A stretch of DNA of 64,000 nt from Neoceratodus forsteri (GCA_016271365.2 CM028132.1:591177001-591241000), one strand, 5' to 3'. Shown: positions 11,263-22,444, counted from the stretch's first letter. Notes: generated by a model from the letters alone, not told the origin. Numbers and translations are program-made.

Positions 11263-12028
11263 CATGGGGCAGTTGTTATGTGGCTAGAACACTTAGTTTT
11301 CACATATAGTGTGCATTTATTTCCTTCTATTAGTTGTCAGTGGGTGGATTTCACACTGTCACATTTTAACTGCTCATATTAAGATGCATACTCATTTACT
11401 TGGGGTTCATTAAAGGTGTAATTCCTTTGGGTTTTCATTTAAATTGCTTAGACTGATTCTGTGCATTTTTGTTATACACAGACTCTGTGTTGAAATCTGC
11501 ATTTATCAGGCTCATGGTCTCGTTTCTTGGGGTCCTTGACAAGTATTTTTTATTTATTTATTTATTTTGCACTTACACTTACAAATGATACTTTCATGCA
11601 TCATGTTTATATGTGTAGGTTAATTTGAGGCTTGCTTTCAACTTGCAGTTATACCTAATTTCAGGATTTTGTTTCATTATCTGTCCTTTAATATACCAGG
11701 ACAATTGGAATGTAGTTGTGAGCTCATCTTACATGTATTAGAGAGAATGCTACCCAAGGTTTTTTTTTTTTGTTTTTTTTTATCACTAGAATGCTTTCTT
11801 GGCATACTGAGACATTTAAAAATTTATGCGACAAGAACTCTCTGGCTGTAGAGAATTCTTGATAACCTTGCCCTTCTGAGGCTCCTCAGTTAAAGGCATA
11901 CTGGTGTTAATTAGCTTCTGACGTAATCTTCTATTATGTTTTAAATGTATATGTTAAACCAATGAGAATTATTTCTGCTTTTTCTATATAATCTGGTGTT
12001 AATAGTATGGGATATTTGAAAAAAGCTT

Positions 12029-12055
12029 CTGAAGAAGGACCTGGTTGGTTCGAAA
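12029..12055 (+). other. Hammerhead-like core in PLE-1 3' end
   Basis: CTGAAGA (12029-12035), one extra A, a five-pair stem GGACC/GGTTC with a five-base loop (12037-12051), then GAAA (12052-12055) follow the order of a hammerhead ribozyme core. Downstream, GCTAAAGC can form a short stem III, but the required U-H at the cleavage site reads A-C. PLEs are known to carry hammerhead motifs in their terminal repeats. This copy would be inactive if it is one. Confidence 0.4.
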
Positions 12056-12172
12056 GCTAAAGCACTTTGTTTTTTTCTGTAACATCCATGTTGGTCCAAT
12101 AAAAGGTATCAAATCATTTGTTTCTGGATCTGTTTTTAAAAGGATCAATACGGCACCTACAACATTTTTTTT

Positions 12173-12387
12173 ACACTCCTAAGTGGGCATTTTACTTCTA
12201 CTGTAATTATGTTTCTGACCTTCCCTGTGTGGGGTCCTGTTATTTGTCGAATTGATTTACCTGTTTTGCTCCCTGTATTAATTGCTCCATTATATTTTGT
12301 ACTCTTCCAGGTCATGCTTGAAAATAGGCAGGTTAATTGCCTAACGCACTTACCTGGGTACCAAAGGCTAATAAATACATAAAATTC
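12173..12387 (+). mobile_element. LINE A, 3' UTR tail
   Basis: This is the continuation of LINE A after PLE-1. It begins with the second copy of the 13-bp duplication and ends with CACTTACCTGGGTACCAAAG and a CTAATAAATACATAAAA tail. That tail resembles the ends of the fragment at 3.8 kb and of the SINE at 44.6 kb. Confidence 0.7.
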
Positions 12388-13110
12388 CATTCACACAAGC
12401 ATACACAATAGGTTACTGCATTAAATATTGCAGAGCTAATCGAGATGCTAACCAAATGCTAGCTGGAGTTGGCAGCCCTTTAACTTGTTTTTGAAAGATT
12501 GTACAGAACTGGCAGTGCAAATCCCCTCAGGTGCTGACCTAGTGTGTCCTTGAGCAGAGCACCAATTATCAAGGACAAAGTTGTGCTCAGTCAGCTTGCT
12601 ACAACCCCTTCATCAACTACCAACAGAAAATTGGTTAACACAAAGACAACACAGCTTCTATAAATGCCAGAGGTGTAGTATTTACAAATTTGCACAGAAT
12701 GAGAATCAGTTTAAACACCTGGCAGATATAAACATTACACTGGACTTAAGAGAGTGCACCACTTGTGACACACCTATCACTATACATGTATTATGGTGTC
12801 CATGTAACTTGATTTATATAGGGTGGACAGTCAGACCCTTAAAGCAGAGAATCCACAAACATGTCAGAGCTACTTCCAACAACAGACAAGATACACCTGT
12901 AGGGATACATTTTTCTAAGTGCCACAACTCAAATCCTGAACTTATTCAATTTATGGGTAATGAACATGTCACATCTCTGAAGAAGGGTAGAAACAGAACT
13001 AATCACCTACTGAGACAAGAGTGTTTCTGGATTTTTACTTTGAAGGGGGTCAAACCCAATGGTCTGAATAAGAACACTGGGATATAAAGCCTTATTTGAC
13101 AGACTGAAAT
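12388..13110 (+). mobile_element. PLE-2, 5'-truncated Penelope-like element
   Basis: This second, distinct Penelope-like element consists mainly of a GIY-YIG region. It lies directly after the LINE A tail and before L2-1. Its 5' and 3' borders are uncertain; the 3' UTR may reach about 13350. The protein family differs from PLE-1 and PLE-3, because the C-terminus ends in the W-I-F-x-L-K-x-x-x-P-N-G-L-N type. Confidence 0.65.
12581..13087 (+). pseudogene. PLE-2 GIY-YIG endonuclease
   Basis: This 168-codon open frame holds a PLE GIY-YIG nuclease. The order is a cysteine pair CQRCSIYKF, LRECTTCDTPITIHVLWCPC (linker cysteines), LIYIGWTVRPLKQRIHKH (the YIG half with catalytic Arg), DTPVGIHFSKCHN, then CFWIFTLKGVKPNGLNKN at the C-terminus. 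This is the layout of vertebrate PLEs with the long C-terminal motif. The open frame ends at a TAA right after the family C-terminus. RT is missing upstream. The start Met is arbitrary. Confidence 0.75.
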
Positions 13111-13539
13111 TTTTTTTATCTTTATACATACCGCCCTTAGATACACTGAGGGTTTCTTACTAGTCACCAGGATTTCTCTTCTATCATATTTAATGACGGT
13201 GTTTTGCATTACTGCTGAAATGGTCTTCATATACAGTAGCTCTTTATATATATTTTTTGGGAGCATTTTACTCATAAATATACATTTTCTATTTCTCCTA
13301 CATGATTCCTTTGTCCCTGCTTCTGCTGTGGAGGTTGGCACTTGCTGATCGCAGCAGCCTCTGCTTTCTCACTATTCTGATGTGGTAAATCCTTTTTTTG
13401 ACAACCTAGCTTGAAGTATGCATTAAGCATTGAAATTCTGTTGGTTTTTCTTTGAAATTGCTTCGCCCTGGGGCGAAATGGAGCTTGGAATGTGGTAATC
13501 CATGTCTAGTCCCCATACCCAAGGGCACCTACTTTTTGG

Positions 13540-15798
13540 GTGGGCAAGTAGCCAAGACGGCCCACGAGCATCGTCCAACCCGGGCGTTGTTATGAAATGC
13601 CAGATCCAGTAAGAACAAAACTGCACTGATTGCAGATTTTGTTGGAACAGCGGATCTGACTTGCATCACCAAGACCTGGTTAGATGGTAATGCTGCCCCA
13701 ATTTTGAAGGCAGCTATTCCTCCCGGGTACTCGGTGATACACCGCCCGAGTTTGGATCACAGGGGCGGGGGGGGGTAGCGATCTGTTTTAAGACCGAATT
13801 GGGCCTCACTGGTGTACCAGTTGAGGAGGCCGAATCATTTGAGTGCACTGTGGTAACTGGTGTGGGGGTGCAGGATGGCTCTCATTTATCGTCCACCAGG
13901 GGATGAAAAGCTGTTCCTGCAGGAAGTAGCGGACTTCGCCGCCGACATGGCATTGGAGTCGCCCAGACTGATGGTTCTGGGTGATTTAAATGCCTGGTTC
14001 GACAACGAATCCTCACTTTTTGGACAATACTTCCTCCAGTTGACATCATTGGGCTTCACACATGTCGTTTCCTCAGCTACCCATAATGGTGGTCACTCTC
14101 TTGATTTGGTCTTCCTCCTGGGGATCGAGGCCTCCGATTTGGGGGTGAAACCTGTTGGTTGGTCTGATCACTACACTGAGGTTCAATTTTTCTGCCCCCT
14201 GAGTAGGTCTGCCCCTGTGGAGATGGTCAGCTACTGCCCTTTGCAGGATGTGGTCCCTGAAGACCTGATGGTGGCGATTGACCTCTATGTGTTCGGTGAG
14301 ACCAGCACTGATCCAGCGCACTCAGTGGTGGCCTATAATAAGGCTATTACATCAGCTCTTGAATTGGATTGCTCTGGTCTGTGTTCGTTCCCTTCCGCTT
14401 CGCCCTCAGACCCCATGGTTTGATGAGTCGCTGAGGGAGATGCGGAAGTTGGGACGCAGGTTAGAACATCGCTGGCATAAATCCGCCTTGGATACCGACC
14501 ATCTTATTTTGTTAGAGCATTGCCAGCTCCATCAATCAGCGATCTCCTGTAAGAAGGCAGAATTCCTGTCCAGGGAAATCACTGTTGCTGGGAACCGACC
14601 GGCTCAACTCTTCTGAACTGTGGACAGGCTATGCAACCCAGCCTGTCTGCAGCTCCGTCGAGTCTTTTCACAATCTGAGTGTGATGAAATCGCTCGATTC
14701 TTTGTAAATAAGGTGACCGACATCAGGCAGGAGATTTGTCCGTTCCGTTCTATGGGAGATATGGTTGGTCAGTGCTTGGTCACTATGCCCGGTGTCTCCT
14801 GGAGTACCTTCGACCTGCCAGATTTCGTTGATATTAAGAGGAATGTCCAGGGAATGTGCCCCATGTGCTGTAGTTTAGACCCTGGCCCTACCTCCCTAAT
14901 TTTGGGTTGTAGTGAAGTTATTGGCCCAGTCTTAGCTTAGATTGTCCAGTGCTCCCTTGAATCGGGTGAGTCTCCTAGCTCCCTGAAGAAGGCGGTGGTG
15001 ACACCTCTTCTGAAGAAAGCTTCTTTGGACCTGGAGTCCCTGGCGAACTACAGACCTATCTCGAACCTTCCTTTTGTGGGAAAGGTTATCGAGAAAGTGG
15101 TGGCAATTCAATTGGAGAACCATTTAACCATCCATAATTTATACGAACCTCTCCAGTCGGGTTTCCATAAGAGGCACAGTACTGAGACAGCTCTGGTTCG
15201 GGTGCTCAATAATTTCCTGATGGCGAGAGATCGGAGGAACCATTCTATCTTGGTACTCCTTGATCTCTCTTCAGATTCTGACACTGTTGACCAGGGGGTT
15301 CTCGAGCGCCTGAGGTTCATCTGTGGGCTGACGGGGACAGCGCTCAGATGGTTTTCATCTTTCCTCACCGGTCGAACTCAGAGAGTTGTCTCAAGAATAT
15401 TCTCTTCAGAGTCTTTTTCTCTGTCTTGAAGGGTCCCCCAGGGCTCAGTGCTGTCCCCCATGTTATTTGCAGTGTATATGCTGCCCCTCGGAGACATTGT
15501 AAGACATTATGGGCTGAGGTTTCACTGCTATGCTGCTGATACCCAGCTCTACCTGTCTTTTGCCCCGACCAGGTGTGTGCTTTCTCAGTATTTAACAGCT
15601 GCCTCATGGAAATCCAAGATTGGATGAGTTCCAGCTGGTTAAAGTTGAACGTGGGAAAGACTGAGGTTTTGGTGGTGGATCCTGGTTGCTGATAGAGGGG
15701 TGGGGGGACTGATTTGCCATCTGGTTTATTTCTGGGGGGCAAGCAGATCCTTACCTCTGAACGGGTGCGTGACCTGGGAGTGATACTTGATGATGATT
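13540..15798 (+). mobile_element. L2-1, 5' segment
   Basis: This is an L2-clade LINE interrupted by CR1-1. Reading in shifting frames gives the endonuclease start NARSSKNKTALIADFVG (about 13590), YRPPGDEKLF, LGDLNAWFDN and VGWSDHY, then the linker and RT up to SERV/DLGVILDDD at 15760-15796. The text is close to L2-2 at 39.3-41.9 kb throughout (both have ISHKKAEFLSREI-type and NRPAQLF segments). It resumes at about 18800 on the far side of CR1-1. Confidence 0.8.
13860..15700 (+). pseudogene. L2-1 endonuclease and reverse transcriptase remnants
   Basis: The endonuclease piece 13860-14423 has MVLGDLNAWFDN, HSLDLVF and GWSDHYTEV, the last being the SDH catalytic box. Later frames give [39 protein letters not shown] and [15 protein letters not shown], where the usual AFDTVDH has changed. 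A degraded VPQGS box sits near 15430, and [13 protein letters not shown] near 15520 has YADD changed to YAAD. At least four frame breaks and the lost catalytic Asp make it inactive. Confidence 0.75.
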
Positions 15799-15962
15799 TA
15801 AACTAGGAGTGGGGGGTGGCAGTTGGGGAAGAGATATGCAGAGACCACAGGTTGGGAAACCATATGAGCTTACCCCCATAACAGTGACAAAGGACAAATG
15901 GCAAGTACTATTAGTGATGCTAGTAAAGGAGGGCAGGATGGGAGGGGGGAAAAGGGTAGAAG

Positions 15963-16590
15963 GTGGTTACCCTTAATGCTAGGAGCCTTGGGAGGAAAAC
16001 TGCAGAGTTACAGGTTCTCAGGGCAGAGGGAGAGGTGGACATTGCAGTCATCACGGAAACATGGGCCACCCAATACAATGACTGGGACCTGTCTGTGCCA
16101 GGGTACAGATTATTTCGTAGGGACAGAGTGATTGGGAAAGGAGGGGGGGTGGCACTATATGTGAAGGAAGGACTGAAGTGTGTAAGGGAGGAAGGGGAGG
16201 AGGGTAGTACGGAGTCACTTTGGATGCAAATCCAGGATTCCAAGAATAGGATTCTTAGAATGGGAGTGGTGTACAGGCCACCATCTCAGACGGAGGGGTT
16301 AGACAGGAACTAGCGGGACAGATCAGGAGGACCCATGAGAAGGGTAGTGTGGTGATTGTGGGGACTTCAACATGCCAGGAGTGGACTGGAGCACCCCAAC
16401 AACCAGGAACAGAAGGGAGCAGGTACTGCTGGATGCCTTCCAGGACAGCTTCCTGCTGCAAATGGTCAGTGAACCAACCAGGTTAGGAAACACCCTTGAC
16501 CTTGTGCTGGCAAATGGGGACTTTGTGAGAGAACTTACAGTGGAGGAACCGCTGTCAGGGAGTGACCACCGCCAGTATGGCTCACATTGG
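15963..16590 (+). pseudogene. CR1-1 endonuclease domain
   Basis: This APE-type endonuclease starts with LNARSLGRKTAELQVL and IAVITETWA (catalytic Glu box), followed by GKGGGVALYVKEG and MGVVYRPPSQTEG in one 116-codon frame. After a frame change come an SGDFNMPGVDW-like box at 16361-16395 (in part frameshifted), LDLVLANGDF and GSDHRQ at 16557-16575. Most catalytic positions are visible, but in broken frames. Confidence 0.75.
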
Positions 16591-17060
16591 ATATGGGCAA
16601 GGAAGGAGGGAATCTGGCACAATAGTGCTGGACTTCAGGAGGGCCAACTTTGGGAGGATGGGGGAAGTGGTAAAAGGGTACCTGGCCAGAATTCAATATA
16701 GTATGGATACTAACCAGAGGTGGGAGCTCATAAAGCTGGGGATAGTGGAGGCAACCAAAACCTGCTGCAAAGCCCAGAGCAAGAAGGCTAGGGCTAAGAA
16801 ACCGATCTAGTTGAGCAAGGAGGTCATGGAAAAGGTAAGGAGGAAAAGAGCTGCCTTTAAGAAGTACAAGAAAACAGGGAGGGGGGAGGACAGGGAGGAG
16901 GAGTACTTAACAGAATCGAAGGAGGTGACAAGGGCAGTAAGGGAGCCAAAGCATCTACGAACTCAGGCTGGCACAAGGCATTAAGAAGGGAAGAAGGACT
17001 TTAAGTACATCAGGAGAAAAGGAGCTGTAAGGACCACATAGTAGGATTAGGAAGGAGGGG

Positions 17061-18672
17061 TTGGGTGGAAGCAGGGCAGCGATAAGGCTGAGCACCAATG
17101 AGTACTTCTGCTCAGTATTTACTAAAGAGAAGGGGGTGACACCCAAGGGAGAAATGGCAGAAGCAGGGTGGGAAGTGGTAACAGATGGGGAAATCATGGA
17201 GAGCAGAGTTCGAGAGGGTTTGAAGGCACTGAGGGTGGACAAGGCACCAGGCCCAGATGGCATCCACCCCAGGTTACTGAAGGAGCTGGCAGAGGTCCTT
17301 AAGACCTTTGGCAGACCCATTTAATGCTTTACTACATTCGGGTGTGTACTCAGGACTGGAGGATGGTTCATGGTGCCTCCACAAGAGTGGCCCCAAGGAT
17401 GAACCAGGAAACTACAGACCAGTGAGCCTCACATCCATCGTGGGTAAGCTAATGGAGACTATCCTGAAGGAGAGCTGGTGGCCCTCCTAGAGGCCAAAGG
17501 ACTCAGGACAGCAGACAGCATGGCTTCATCGTGGCAGATCCTGCCATACCAACCTGGTCGAGTTCTATGACTGGGTAACTAGGCAACTGGACAGGGCCAT
17601 GCAGTGGATGTCCTGTATCTGGACTTCAGTAAGGCATTCACACCAGTGCCACATGGAAGGCTGGGAAGGAAGTTAGTAGGCACAGGGGTGGGTGCAAAGC
17701 TGGTGAGATGGGTAGGAAACTGGCTGCAGGGAAGGCAACAGAGGGGGGTGGTGGTGGGTGGGGAGCTCTCACACCCAAGGGCAGTGACAAGCGGTGTTCC
17801 ACAGGGCTCAGTGTTGTTTGGGATATTCATTGCAGACATATCATGGGACATCAAGAGCAAGATCAGTCTGTTTGCTGATGATACCAAGGTAGGCGCGGTG
17901 GTGGATGACCTTGGGGAATGGCAGGGGTTGCAGGATGATCTGGCAAAGCTTGAAACCTGGTCAGACACCTGGCAACTGGGCTTTAATGCCAAAAAGTGCA
18001 AGGTGCTGCATTTTGGGATGAAGAACCCAAGGAGGAGGAGTTACCAGCTAGGGGGAGTGCAGCTAGCCCAGACAGAGGAGGAGGAGAAGGATCTGGTGTG
18101 CTCATTACAGGGTCAATGAACAACTCGGCACAATGTAGGAAGGCAGCTGCAAGGCCAACAAAATGCTGGGTTGGTTTGCAAGGGGTATATCCTCGAGGAG
18201 GGAGGAGGTGATTCTGCCACTATATAGGTCATTAGTTAGACCACACCTGGAGTATTGCATGCAGTACTGGCGTCCGTATCTGAAGATGGACATTAAGTTA
18301 CTGGAGGGGGTGCAGCGCAGAGCGACAAAGATGATCAAGGGGCTGGGGGACTTATCATACGAGAGGAGGTTGAAGGAGTTGAACATGTACTCACTGGAGG
18401 AGAGGAAAGACAGGGGTGACATGATTGAAACCTTTAAATACATGAAAGGAATAAACAAGACGGGTACAGAGGGGCTGTTCAAAGTAAGGGAGGGGAGGGC
18501 CACCAGGGGCCATGATATGAGACTGGAGCGAGGAAGGTTCAGGAGGGAGATGAGGAGACACTTTTTTACAGAGAGTGTGGTGGCTGGGTGGAATGCGTTA
18601 CCTGCTGAAGTGGTATGCAGTAGAACAGTGGACTGCTTCAAACGAGGATGGGACAGGACAAGGGGAGGTTAA
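17061..18672 (+). pseudogene. CR1-1 reverse transcriptase and C-terminal domain
   Basis: The RT spans several frames: VDKAPGPDGIHPRLLKELA (17230-17300), NYRPVSLTSIVGKLME (17410-17460), YLDFSKAFTPVPHGRL (17610), GVPQGSVL (17793) and SLFADDTKVG, with the FADD box intact at 17871-17882. The C-terminal part 18163-18672 reads SLVRPHLEYCMQYW, LLEGVQRRATKMIKGL and FFTESVVAGWNALPAEVV, the standard CR1 end. Frameshifts near 17320 and 18120 break it. Relative to L2-1 this copy is much better preserved, as expected for the younger insertion. Confidence 0.8.
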
Positions 18673-18795
18673 TGAAGGGGAAGGGTGGGAGGGAGGGCAG
18701 CTGCAACAGCAAGTAGCTGCACATTCGAGCAGACTTGATAGACCTCTAGGCCTTTATCTGCTGGCAAATTTTGTATGTTCGTGTAGTCTGACCCT

Positions 18796-19470
18796 TCTTC
18801 ATCAGGTGTCTGCAGTCGTCAAGTTAGCCTTTTACCACCTTGGGAACACTGCAAGGATCAAGCACCTTGTTCCGTCCAGCGACCTGCCTGCTCTGGTCCA
18901 CGCCTTTGTGACCTCGTGCCTTGACTACTGTAACTCCCTGTACCTAGGGATTCCCGGGGTTGATATCCGCCGCTTGCAGCTAGTGCAGAACGCGGCAGCA
19001 TGTTTATTGACCGGGGCATCAAGGAGATCTCATATAACCCCAGTGCTGCGCGATCTGCACTGGCTGCTAGTTCAGTGGCAGATCACCTTTAAGGTAGGTT
19101 TGTTAACCTACAAGGCCTTACGCGGACTGGGTCCTGACTACTTGAAAGAACTTCTGATTCCTTACACCCCTATGTGACAACTCCGCTCGGTTGATGAGGG
19201 GTTGCTGGAGATTCCAAGGGTTAGACTGAAGTCATCTGGGGCACGGGCTTTTATGTTCGTTGCCCCATTCCTTTGGAATTCTCTACCTCGCCAGCTAAGG
19301 GAGTGCAGCACTGTGGGGAGTTTTAAGCAGGCAATGAAGACCTTTCTATGGGAAAAAAGCATTTCCTGATTTTCTATGATTTTATACTTATTTATTGTTT
19401 AATTGAATGTGTTTGGATTTGTGAAGCGCTTTGATACTTCGAAAGGCGCTATATTAAAATTATTATTAAA
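18796..19470 (+). mobile_element. L2-1, 3' segment
   Basis: This is the continuation of L2-1 after CR1-1. It reads SAVVKLAFYHLGNTARIKHL, CLDYCNSLYLG, LQLVQNAAACLLTG, ITPVLRDLHWL and a degraded WNSLP block, in line with residues after LDDRL in L2-2. The 3' UTR ends with GAAGCGCTTTGATACTTCG, AAAGGCGCTATATTAAAATT and an ATT-type repeat near 19465, the usual L2 tail that its own RT recognises. Confidence 0.85.
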
Positions 19471-20169
19471 ATGATGTGAATTTATTTAAAAGCTGAGCTG
19501 CATTACAGTGTGTTTTCTTTTTTGAAACTGTCTGTCTCCAATTGTTATATTCATGAGCTTCATGTTTATTTATAAGCACTTTGTATTTATTGGTCTTGGT
19601 TTTCTCGTGTGACCACGCCCCCGATGAAGAGTTCCGACTCGAAGCACCAGGGCAGTTTGGTGGTGTGCGTTGAATGTCTGTACTCACACTCACAAAGGTC
19701 AGCATTAAAGCTTGTTAAATGGATTTGTTCTGAAGTATGTGATTTTTGGCTCACGAGTGTAGGTATTTTTGATCTGCACTTAAATGCTTTTTGTTTCGGA
19801 TTAATTGTAATTATACAACTTTCTATAATTGTTTCCAACACTACATTTTTGTTGTATTGTTCTTTCTTAATTGGCTATTTATCTGTTGAAATTTATATAT
19901 GATTTTTTATATCTATATTATTCTGTAACAAACTGCAAATGGGACCTTGTTGTAAATGTACCTTGGCTCAAGCAAGTTTATTCTTGTTCATATTTTAATA
20001 CAACTAAAAAATACCCTGTCTTCCAGGCAGAGACCACGTGCAAACTGTCTGCTTAGAGTGGTGAACAGATGAAAATACTAATGATGTTAGAAACACATTA
20101 ATAAGCTGTTCTTCCTTCAGTAGTTCAAAACCTGTAAAAATTATGTAAGAATCAAACAGCGACAGCATA
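19471..20169. other. AT-rich, mostly unassigned sequence
   Basis: There is no coding domain. At 19618-19646, CCGATGAAGAGTTCCGACTC followed by GAAGC forms a small hairpin with ACTC/GAGT arms. It resembles the hammerhead-like motif of the PLE ends, so 19560-19720 may be a decayed PLE terminal piece. The rest is AT-rich without recognised structure. Confidence 0.35.
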
Positions 20170-20637
20170 AAGTGGTTTGTGAAAAATTTTATTTAAGAAA
20201 CACTACAAAGTTCTGTTACAATGCTCTATAAATATTCACAGTATTAAAGAAGTAATACAAAAATAATGAGAAATGTACATCTGGGGAGCGCTACACAACA
20301 AAATAATGGTTATACCATTAGAATTACAGTCCACTTAGTGGAAATGTACCTATCCGGAAGTTGAAGAGGTTAATTTTTAATCCAGTGACTAGATGCTGAC
20401 TGGCAAAGTAAGCAATTCACTCTCATTCTGAGGTCACTGAAGCTAAGAAGCAATCTTCATTGGAAATCATTTTCACCAGCTGAAGCTATTATTTGCCTTT
20501 CAGTATTTCTAAACAGAGTAGGGTATGAATGCAGGATCTCATGGTAAATTTGATGTTGGCCAGCAGGACCCCTAATTTTAACATGTACAAGAGGCTTTTC
20601 AAATATCTAACTGGCTCAACTAACACCATGTTCTTAA

Positions 20638-20655
20638 AAAAAAAAAAAAAAAAAA
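20638..20655 (+). repeat. Poly-A run
   Basis: A run of about 18 A lies within the unassigned region. It could be the tail of an undetected plus-strand retroelement, but nothing upstream is recognisable. Confidence 0.7.
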
Positions 20656-20858
20656 GGACAAATTAAGCCTGGAAGTCACTTTTAATGAAAGGTGGCAGCA
20701 TGTGGGATGTGTACGTTGTGTTAGTCTCTCGCTACAACTACCTGCATGGCCCCAGTAGGCATGTTGGCTGGGATGTGGAGGGGTTGCACGATTTCTAGTA
20801 TTTAATTGTGGCAACCTTTGTCCTTTTGGCACACAATAGCACATTGCTGGATGCAGTA

Positions 20859-21270
20859 TTAAAGGAGAACTGCCATGAATCTTCAAGTCATTTTTCTAAG
20901 CAGAAGTTGTTTTTTAAATAATGGTTCCGATTCTGTTATTTCAATAGCTATCCAGGCTTTTCTATTGGGTCTTTCTGATTTACAAGCTGCTGGTAAGAAC
21001 CATTTTAGAACTGTATGATGTAGTTTATGTCCCGGTTCTACTCTTCTATTGTTGCCAAAATGCATCCATTTTCTACTGTAGATCTTTGTGGCTGTGAGAG
21101 ACAAACTACATTATATATTTCTAAAAATGGCACCTACCACCAGCTTGTAAAACAGAAACTCTCACAGAGGTTACTAAAAGGTTTGTAGAGATGGAATTGT
21201 TATCTAGCACATAAAAGAATAGCTTCTATTAGGAAAAATTACTTACAGGTTCAGTGCAGTTCTCCTTTAA
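20859..21270. mobile_element. T2/Kolobok-type MITE
   Basis: This 412-bp non-coding element has a perfect 15-bp inverted pair TTAAAGGAGAACTGC (20859-20873) and GCAGTTCTCCTTTAA (21256-21270). TTAA at both edges is the target duplication expected of Kolobok transposons, and the terminal TTAAAGGRR is the signature of the amphibian T2 family. No transposase is present, so mobilisation would depend on a Kolobok transposase elsewhere. The perfect ends suggest a fairly recent insertion. Confidence 0.85.
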
Positions 21271-21873
21271 AGCAGCAATATCTGTTAGCAAAAATGTATT
21301 CCTGATACCATGAGATTCATGCTCAGTGTGTGTTTAGTCTTCTCAGATATTGTTAAAACAGTGTTTAAAGGCAATGACTCATGCCATTAAAAATGGATAC
21401 CACTCAAGTTTTAAAAATCTCTTCCAGTGAGGATACCTGTTGAGTTTACATGCTAGTTTCATACCGTAGATGTATTAGGATAGTGGCAAATAGCACAACA
21501 GTGTACCAGGATATTTGTTTCATAGCAGGAATGACATGGGAGTAGCAACGTTTAAGAACTTCAAAATCACATATCTTGGTTCAGGAATGAAAGAAAATGA
21601 AATGTGTACATTGATATTTTTGTCAGATGAACATTACTGCTGAAAAAATATATGGCTACCAACAAATACAGTCGCTTTAACTTACTATGATTTGTTTTTT
21701 AATTCACTTTGTGTTGCAGTGATTATTGCTATGACCTGATGCGACTCGTAGTCTGATTTGTGAAAGGCTTCTCTACTGCAGTACCAGTCAGTACTTGTTC
21801 CTGATTCACAGTGAGCCTCATCCATGCACTTTTATTGCTTCAGGATCTAGAAAAACATAAAAAATGTTATAAA

Positions 21874-21888
21874 AAAAAACCAAGCTGT
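21874..21888. repeat. SINE S1 target-site duplication, left copy
   Basis: AAAAAACCAAGCTGT recurs exactly at 22445-22459, bracketing the S1 SINE. A 15-bp A-rich duplication fits LINE-type target-primed insertion. Confidence 0.85.
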
Positions 21889-22444
21889 CCACTGGCCCGG
21901 TGGCGCTGAGGGCTGAGGCGCTGGACGCCTTACCTCGCGCCATGCCAGAGACCCGTGTTCAGGAATGAGCATGGGTTGCCGGGGATCAGCCGGGAGGAGA
22001 GGGACTGGCCGTATAAGGATTGCTCTCCGGGGGCTGCCAGTGTTTGGCATAGACTGCCCCTGTTGGCGGTTGGGGCGGTGTACTGAAAACTGATAGAAGG
22101 TGCGGAGAGGGGGCAGACGCCTGGAGGAGCACGTGCAGATGTGTGTGTGCTCCCTCTGCCAGCATCCTGAATGCCCCCACTCGGTGAAAAGGGAGAAAAG
22201 CAGGAAAAAGGCCCTGGTTGCGCGGGTTGATGGCCATTCGGCTGATCGCGCCCCTCCAGTGAGCACCACTGCACATAATGGATCCATTTCTCGCAGGGGC
22301 TCTCCGCCATGGGGGGGGCAAGCCGTGGGGGTAAAAACACAATGGCCCATAATGTGGAGGTGCGGGGGATAGATGGCAGCTGGAGGACAAGGTTGCCAGG
22401 TAGATTCAGCCAACCGGGGGCCAAGGAGAGAAACATCACCAACT
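21889..22444 (+). mobile_element. tRNA-derived SINE (family S1), full-length copy
   Basis: This 556-bp element is bounded by a perfect 15-bp duplication. The head GGCCCGGTGGCGCTGAGGG, with GCTGAGGCGCTGGACGCC, resembles the 5' half of a class II tRNA (Leu/Ser-like). A B-box-like ACCCGTGTTCAGG follows at about 21950. The body is GC-rich (GGATCAGCCGGGAGGAGAGG). It ends in ACATCACCAACT without a poly-A or simple-repeat tail. The partner LINE is not evident from its end. Long minus-strand frames over it are incidental. Confidence 0.75.

Larger units (their letters stand above)
9795..12172 (+). mobile_element. PLE-1, Penelope-like element with GIY-YIG endonuclease
   Basis: This 5'-truncated Penelope-like element is 2378 bp long and flanked by a perfect 13-bp duplication. 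It starts inside RT (KPLAYFRYIDDLFIIW; YIDD at 9823-9834). Next come an RT/thumb stretch with FLDTTVTI and YRKPTDRQRYLH, a frameshifted linker, a GIY-YIG domain (10470-10886), a GT-rich simple repeat (11026-11260) and a long 3' UTR ending in the PLE-typical block GGTCCAATAAAAGGTATCAA. The RT and GIY-YIG order is diagnostic for PLEs. It interrupts LINE A and is therefore younger than it. Confidence 0.85.
15799..18795 (+). mobile_element. CR1-1, CR1-clade LINE nested in L2-1
   Basis: This CR1 LINE of about 3 kb interrupts L2-1 between the codons for ILDD and the downstream LTL-like segment. The order is a short 5' leader, an APE endonuclease (about 15963-16590), a linker, RT (about 17200-18120) and the C-terminal CR1 domain (18163-18672). 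The 3' end has the CR1-typical GCAGACTTGATAGACCTCTA and CTTTATCTGCTGGCAAATTT (18729-18773), then GTATGTTCGTG. It lacks ORF1, so it is probably 5'-truncated. No clear target duplication was found. Confidence 0.85.

Noticed and set aside
10980..11382. Cys/Val- and His/Thr-rich open frames
   Set aside because: They are translations of a GT-rich simple repeat.
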